A DNA stretch of 64,000 nt from Embiotoca jacksoni. Lineage: Eukaryota; Chordata; Actinopteri; Embiotocidae. The position numbers and the translations under genes are program-made. This document shows, piece after piece, positions 13,670 through 20,600 of this stretch. Location: positions 11,251,636 to 11,315,635 of the forward strand of contig JAKOON010000011.1 of the NCBI GenBank assembly GCA_022577435.1, in the 5' to 3' direction. The notes below the pieces were generated by a model that did not search any database, was not told the DNA's origin, and was given only the letters and a program-made list of their open reading frames with translations. Position 1 is the stretch's first letter; the number at the start of each line of letters is the position of its first letter.

Positions 13670-15329
13670 GTCTCTGCTTCGTCTCCACTCGACTCCCCGT
13701 CCTTTGTTTGTCCTCCACCGTCGTCCTCTCAGTTTAACTTGACAGACCTGGACTGGAGTCAGCTGAGTAAGAAGGAGTGCGTGAAGTACGGCGGCGCGCT
13801 GGTGGGGAACTCCTGTAAGTATGTCCCCGACCTCGCCCTCATGTCCTTCATCCTCTTCTTCGGCACCTACTCCATGACCGTCTCCCTGAAGAAGTTCAAG
13901 TTCAGCCGCTACTTCCCGACAAAGGTGAGAGAAGCCGCACGCTCGTCGGGTAGAACATTTTCCCAACGCTCCTGTAACGCTCCGAGACGAACCTCCCACC
14001 CCGTCAAACGTAAACCTGCCTGTGAAATGCTGCCTTCCTGATATTTGTTTATCACGGCGTGAAATTTAAAAGAGAACGCTGGTGATATTTATTCAAATGA
14101 CCAAACTGGCTGTGCGATATTTATCAGCCTTCTTATACGTATATCGATGTTAGGGATTGCGGTCGTATACCTTGGTGTGAAAATGGATGGTTATCATTAG
14201 GGGTCGTCCGATTATCAGCCTGGATGATATTTAGCAATTTTTTTTACGATTATCGGTATTGGAATATTTTTATTCACTTGTCGGTAAAATGGAGGGCTTT
14301 AAAAATGCGCTGCTTTGGCTTCGATGCAGTCGCGGCGTGCAGAAATTTCCCGCCCGCGGCTTTATCTGATTGGTTACACCCAAAGCCGCCTACCAGCGGT
14401 GACGTCACCCGTTGGTTTGTGAACGTTATGAAGCCTCCAGTTCAGATTTTGTCCGTCGCCATCTTGCTGGTTCGAAGGCGGTTTGGAGCAGGAAGTGACC
14501 ATATTTGGACGAGCTGGGGGGAGGAGCCAGCGGTGGATCTGACCGATCTGATTGGAAACCTGACGATACTACGTTCCGTCCGCCGATAGCTGTAACTTGA
14601 CTGCACTGTCAATCAAACATTATTTTCTGGTGGACCACCAGAAAACTAATAAAAGGAGTGACTTTAGCTAACAACCCTAATAAGATTATATTGTAGGGGA
14701 GATAGGGAATAAAATACTCCCTGATTAGTTGAACGTCTTTCACAGTAAAGAAAACAGGAAAAGGACTTTAAATCTGCTCAAACACAAAACACTTCAAACA
14801 GAGCTGGTCATATCTGTTCGTGTCCATTGAAACTGCAGATAATCACCAGCCTTTTCCATTTTAAAGCTGCTGAATGTCTCCCTGAGCTTCTCCTCCTCAT
14901 CCAAACCCTCCACTCCTGGACCATCGTGCCCCCCTCCCATGTCACTCTATCCCTTTGTCACTCTGTCCCTTTGTCCCTCTGTCCCTCTGTCCCTGGGCTC
15001 GCTGCAGCTCCGCAGCCTGATCAGCGACTTCTCCATCATCCTCTCCATCCTGGTCTTCTGTGGGTTGGACTGGCTGCTGGGGTTGGACACTCCCAAACTG
15101 CACGTCCCCACTGAGATCAAGGTCCCTGAACGCCTCATCTACCCGAACCGAACCCTGTCCTCTTGTCCCAGCCGGACGCATGTCTTTCCTCCCTTTCATA
15201 CATGTTTGATCAGATGTTTGGATTCTTGAAATTATTCTTTTACAGACGATCTCTTCTCTCTTCTCTCCGTCTTCCTCGTGTCTGCACCTACTTTTTGGAC
15301 ACGTATGTCCCCTTCCTCTGTGTCATTTT

Positions 15330-15385
<56 letters not shown>

Positions 15386-16100
15386 CGTAGCTGAGGAAGC
15401 TAATCAGTGATTTTGCCATCTTCATGGCCATCATGACCTTTGTGGGTCTGGATATGTTGATTGGGTTAGACACACCCAAACTAATCGTTCCGACAGAGTT
15501 CAAGGTATTTCATTGATTCTTTCTTCTCTAATTATGTGTCGATATATGTTTCCATTTATTACACTTTGACTTCGAATGAATGGTTACCCTTCGGCCGGTG
15601 TAAGTGTTGTTGTTCTTTTCTATGTGCATGCAAGCAGTCATGAAAAGTACTTGAATACATGTATTAAATTGCTGTACTTGAGTACAACTTTAAAGTTTTG
15701 GATTTTATTTTTTATTTTGCACAAATTTGAAAACACACAAGATTTATGATGATTTGCAAAATGTCTTTACAGTCCAGGGAGACACTTTTTTTTTTTTTTT
15801 TTTTTTACATCATTTTCATGTGACGTGGTTATGAAATAACTTTTGTCCTTAATGACAAAGCGCATTTGTACCACCAGGTGGACCCACTCGTGCCTACGGT
15901 GGTCCACGCACCACATGTTGGGGAAACTCTGGTCTCTCGTACTAACTATTTCAAACTAGCTCCACTTTGACTCATAATTGATGCATCTGTGTTAACAATC
16001 TAAAACTGTACGTAGATGATCCGGACTTCTTCCACCTCCGTGTACACCTGTCTCGATTTGATCACCTCCACGCCTTTGTTCTGTATTTATTCCTCATCAC

Positions 16101-16189
<89 letters not shown>

Positions 16190-17616
16190 TGCAGCCGACT
16201 CGTGTCGACCGTGGCTGGCTGGTGATGCCGTTCGGTAAGAACCCCTGGTGGTGGTATCTGGCCAGCTTCGTCCCCGCCCTCCTCGTCACCATCCTCATCT
16301 TCATGGACCAGCAGATCAGCGCCGTCATCGTCAACCGCAACGAAAACAAACTGAAGGTCGGCAAACACGAAGGAGACGGCGGCCCCCGAAAACATTAGAA
16401 AAGGATGATTTTGATTTACAGGAAACTATGAACGTGTTTTTCTTTTGTCCCGATTGGACCTTTCGAAACGCTTTTTCACTTCATTTTATTTCCTCACTGT
16501 ACCGATCGCAGAAAGGCTGCGGCTACCACCTGGACCTGTTCTGGGTGGGTGTGCTCATGGCGGTGTGCTCCTTCATGGGTCTGCCCTGGTACGTAGCAGC
16601 CACCGTCATCTCCATCGCGCACATCGACTCCCTGAAGATGGAGAGCGAATCGAGCGCCCCCGGAGAGCAGCCGCAGTTCCTGGGGGTCAGGTGAGAACCG
16701 TCCGTAACTGAAAGTCTACTTACCTGCTTTCATTGGAGCTCTCGGCAGCATCCTTTTCGCCTACACGGTTATCATCGAGAGAAATGATGAAGCCAGACAT
16801 GGAGTTAAGATACGATATGAGTTTTTTTCAGTAAAAAAGTTTTATAAAATTCATTTTAACCGCAAGAAACTTACACGACACAAATCTTCAGATTTCATGC
16901 GGTTTAGAGGGGGAGAGTTTCACCAAGGTTTTTTTTTTTTTCTGTCGCTCCCAAATGCATCACATGCAGGCTATCGAGAGATGCTAGCTTTTATTTTTCG
17001 ACCTGTTGTTTTGCAGTTAGGTATCGCTAGGTACTTTTTTTGGATACAAATTGTATAAAATCCTTTTTCATTGCAATAAACTTAAAACAAACACATCGGT
17101 AGTTTTCATGCAATTTAGAGGGGCAGAGTGTCACCCAGGTTGTTTTTATCCTTGGTGTTTATTCCATTTTACTCATTTTTATTAATTGATTTTCAAAGCG
17201 TTGCTTTATTGTTGTACTTTTAAGTCCTGCATTTTCTTTCATCTACACTTTTATTATTTTCACACTTTTTTTTTTTTTTTTTTTTTTTTTTAAAGGTATC
17301 GTTCTGTTCGGTTGTTTGTCTGCTTGCTTTTTGTGAGTGTGTGTGCTTTTGTTTTCACGTGAAGCACTCTTGAGCTTCATCCGTGTATAAAAGGTGATAT
17401 TTAAATCAAGCTACGTTGAGTCTGCGTATTGAAATCTGGTACCAAATGATGAAGCATTTCTTAATGCAAGATAGTATTGAATTGAGTGGGTGTTATAAAT
17501 ATCTAAGAGTTTGGTACGCAGCACTGCTGTTGTTTTTAAAGACCCGGAATGAACTCTTTCACTATCCTGAAACTAGATGAGTGTTTTGGATTATTTTCCA
17601 CTTCATGCAATAATAA

Positions 17617-17647
<31 letters not shown>

Positions 17648-20600
17648 TAATACCGTGTCCTTTCCAGAGAGCAGAGGCTGACCGGCATCCTGGTGTTCGT
17701 TCTGACGGGACTCTCCGTCTTCCTCGCTCCCGTCCTGCAGGTCAGTTAACCGCCGACACTATCAAAGAATATTTGACCTGATGTTTCCTATTGCATCACA
17801 CGCTTTTACCTTTAACCCTTTCGACGCTCTGTTCAACGCAGTACATCCCCATGCCCGTCCTCTACGGAGTCTTCCTCTACATGGGAGTGGCCTCACTGAG
17901 TGGCATCCAGGTGTGTTGAAGATCATGTTCATATTTCCAGTTTAACTTCACGTAACATATTGTACTAAATAAAATGTTAAAAAAAATTGAAAGGAGCACA
18001 TATGTAAATTTATTGACAAAAAGGAACAACATTGAAATCAAATCTGTTTATCTTCAGTGTGCTCACATTTCTGGTGATGGAAAATTCACAACTAGAATTT
18101 GAAAAGAGAGAGAAATGGAGAAATACCGCCACCTGGTGGAAGAAGAGGACAGATTAGGATGCATTACGTTTGTTTTTCAAAGAAATGTGACCAAAGATAT
18201 TTACCTTCTGGGACATTAAAAAAAAAAAAAAAAAGTAAGGAAATAAATAAATACGCTGTCAGTGATTTACTGAAATTTCAGCTCACGTCTTCTTTTGTTT
18301 TGTTTGAATGGTCCAAAATCTAAGTGAATATATTCAGTTTCATTAACTCCCGATAACATCTTGGGTTATTCAATCTGTTCCAGTTCTGGGAGCGGATCAA
18401 GCTGTACCTGATGCCGTCCAAACACCAGCCAGACTTCTCTTTCCTGCGTCACGTCCCGCTGAGACGCGTCCATCTCTTCACCCTGGTCCAGATCATCTGC
18501 CTGGCCGTCCTCTGGATCCTCAAGTCCACCTTCCTGGCCATCATCTTCCCAGTGATGGTGAGTGTTGTCGCTCTGTTTATCAAGGTATGTTATTTGTTAC
18601 AGGCTGGTTTTCTGGTGACGTCATGGTGTCGTGGGGGAAACACTTTCTAGTCTGACAGTTTTTTTTTTTTTTTCTTAGATTCAAGAGAATCATAATTCGA
18701 GCAATTAAAAAAACAAATCTTTTATGAGCCTGTTTATCTGGAGCTAATCGACCCCCCACCCCCCTTTCCGCCGCGTCTAGATTCTGGGTCTGCTGCTCGT
18801 TCGCAAGCTGCTCGATCTGGTTTTCTCGCAGCACGACTTGGCCTGGCTGGACGACATCCTGCCCGACAAGGACAAGAAGAAGAAGGAGGACGAGAAGAAG
18901 AAGAAGAAAGAAAAGAAGGCGGTGGAGCCGGAGAGCGACGAGGAGGTGAGGGGGGGAAAAAAAAAACGAGACGGAAAATTAAACCCAAGTAACGGCTACT
19001 CCACCGCTGTAATCCCCCAGAAGTTGCTGAGTTGTCGTCTCTTTTTTGTTTTCTTGGTAGTCGCTGTGTATTTAAATGTGTGTCGCTCCATCTGTTGTTG
19101 GAGGTGTCCACTAATACTGTATGTTTCTCCTCTCTGTTCCACAGTGTTGCTGAAAAGGCACTGTATAACACTTACTACAGTCTACGTGTCTGTCCGTCCG
19201 CCTGTTAGTGTGTCTGTCTGTCCCGACCCTTTAGAAACTGTCTTACTTGTGTCCTTCATGTCCCTGCTTCAGTCCTAATTTAACAGTAAAGACCTGAAGG
19301 TGCTCCTGGTGTGAGGACAGTCGTGATGATCCTCGTCGAAGGAGAAGGCTGGTGCTGCTCTGTATTTTTGCTGCTGTCGACAAATGTAGCTTTAACAGTT
19401 CACACAGTTCATTCGAAACCCCAAAACTCCTGTCTCATGACTGTCGACAGGATAGTATATAAAAGAGGACGTGGCATCCAGGTCTGAAAAATTAGGCCCA
19501 TGCAGAAGTGTCTGAAACTGCAATACCACCGAGTGCCACTAGAAGTTGGTTTAAAAAAAAGCGCCGATTTTCAAAGACTCCCATTCAACTTCTCTCATAA
19601 ATAGTTAGCTAAAATCCCTCCTTCTTATTGGTTTTCTGGCGTTCCATCTGAAGATAATCCCATTATCAATTAGAAAATAAGCTTCAAAAAGTTGTGTTTG
19701 AGGGCGGGGCCAAATATGGTCACTTCCCGCTCCAAACTGCTCCGAACTAGCAAGACGGTGACGGACAAATTCCGAAATCGAAGCTTCATAACGGCCGTTC
19801 ACAAATCGACGGGTGATGACTAACCAGATTAAATGTTTACAGTGGTCTCTTTGTACAGTGGAACAAAAACACGAACCTTGGTTCGGACTTCTAGCTGTTA
19901 AAAGGCCTTAAAACATCTTCAAAATACAATTTAGTCCTTTTTCTTTTTAAGGCTCAAAAATGTTCTTACCAGGAGGGAATAGTGCATTTCCAACGCAGCG
20001 CATTCATCCACATTTAATGAGTATTTGGGGCAGCAGGATGCTGTATGTAGGACTGAATCCAGATAAAGTGCAGTGTTGTCATGGTGATGGAGGAAGGTAG
20101 GTTTTTTTGGGGTTTTTTTTTTTCAACAAGCTCGGTGGCACATTTTCACGACAGTAACAAAAACACGGAGCCGATCCAGCCTCGTTCTGTGAGGTCCCCG
20201 TTTCTTGTCCTGCATGCCGACCGCTTCCTCTCTCTCAGCCCGACAGCCCCGTCCCGCCTCCGGTGACCCTTCAAATGGAGTTCATAGAGCCCCGCCCCCA
20301 GCCTGACCCCGCCCACGTTACCCCTTCCACCCAAAAAACAGACCCCTGATTGTGAGTACACCGACCGGCTCCTCCACCTCTCATTGTGTCTGTATGATTT
20401 GAGATTTAGATATTTGATGTGATTGTTAGAGTGCTAATAGAGCCCTTTTTTTTTTTCTTCTTTTTTTAATAGATTTCACTTTGGTTTTAGAATTTACTTG
20501 AATTTCAATTTGACATATTTACAATATTTCATTGTGCACACGTGTTTTTGTCAGTTTATTTTAATGCTACACAACTACAGAGCAGTCTCAAGCTTGTGGA

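Noticed and set aside
13406..14041. 211-codon plus-strand open frame
   Set aside because: Runs through intron, the TC repeat and the real slc4a5 exon 15 into the next intron. Only 13733-13924 is coding.
18734..19171. Minus-strand 145-codon frame opposite the slc4a5 tail
   Set aside because: Reverse complement of the lysine-rich exon 23 and intron; low-complexity Ser/Pro translation.
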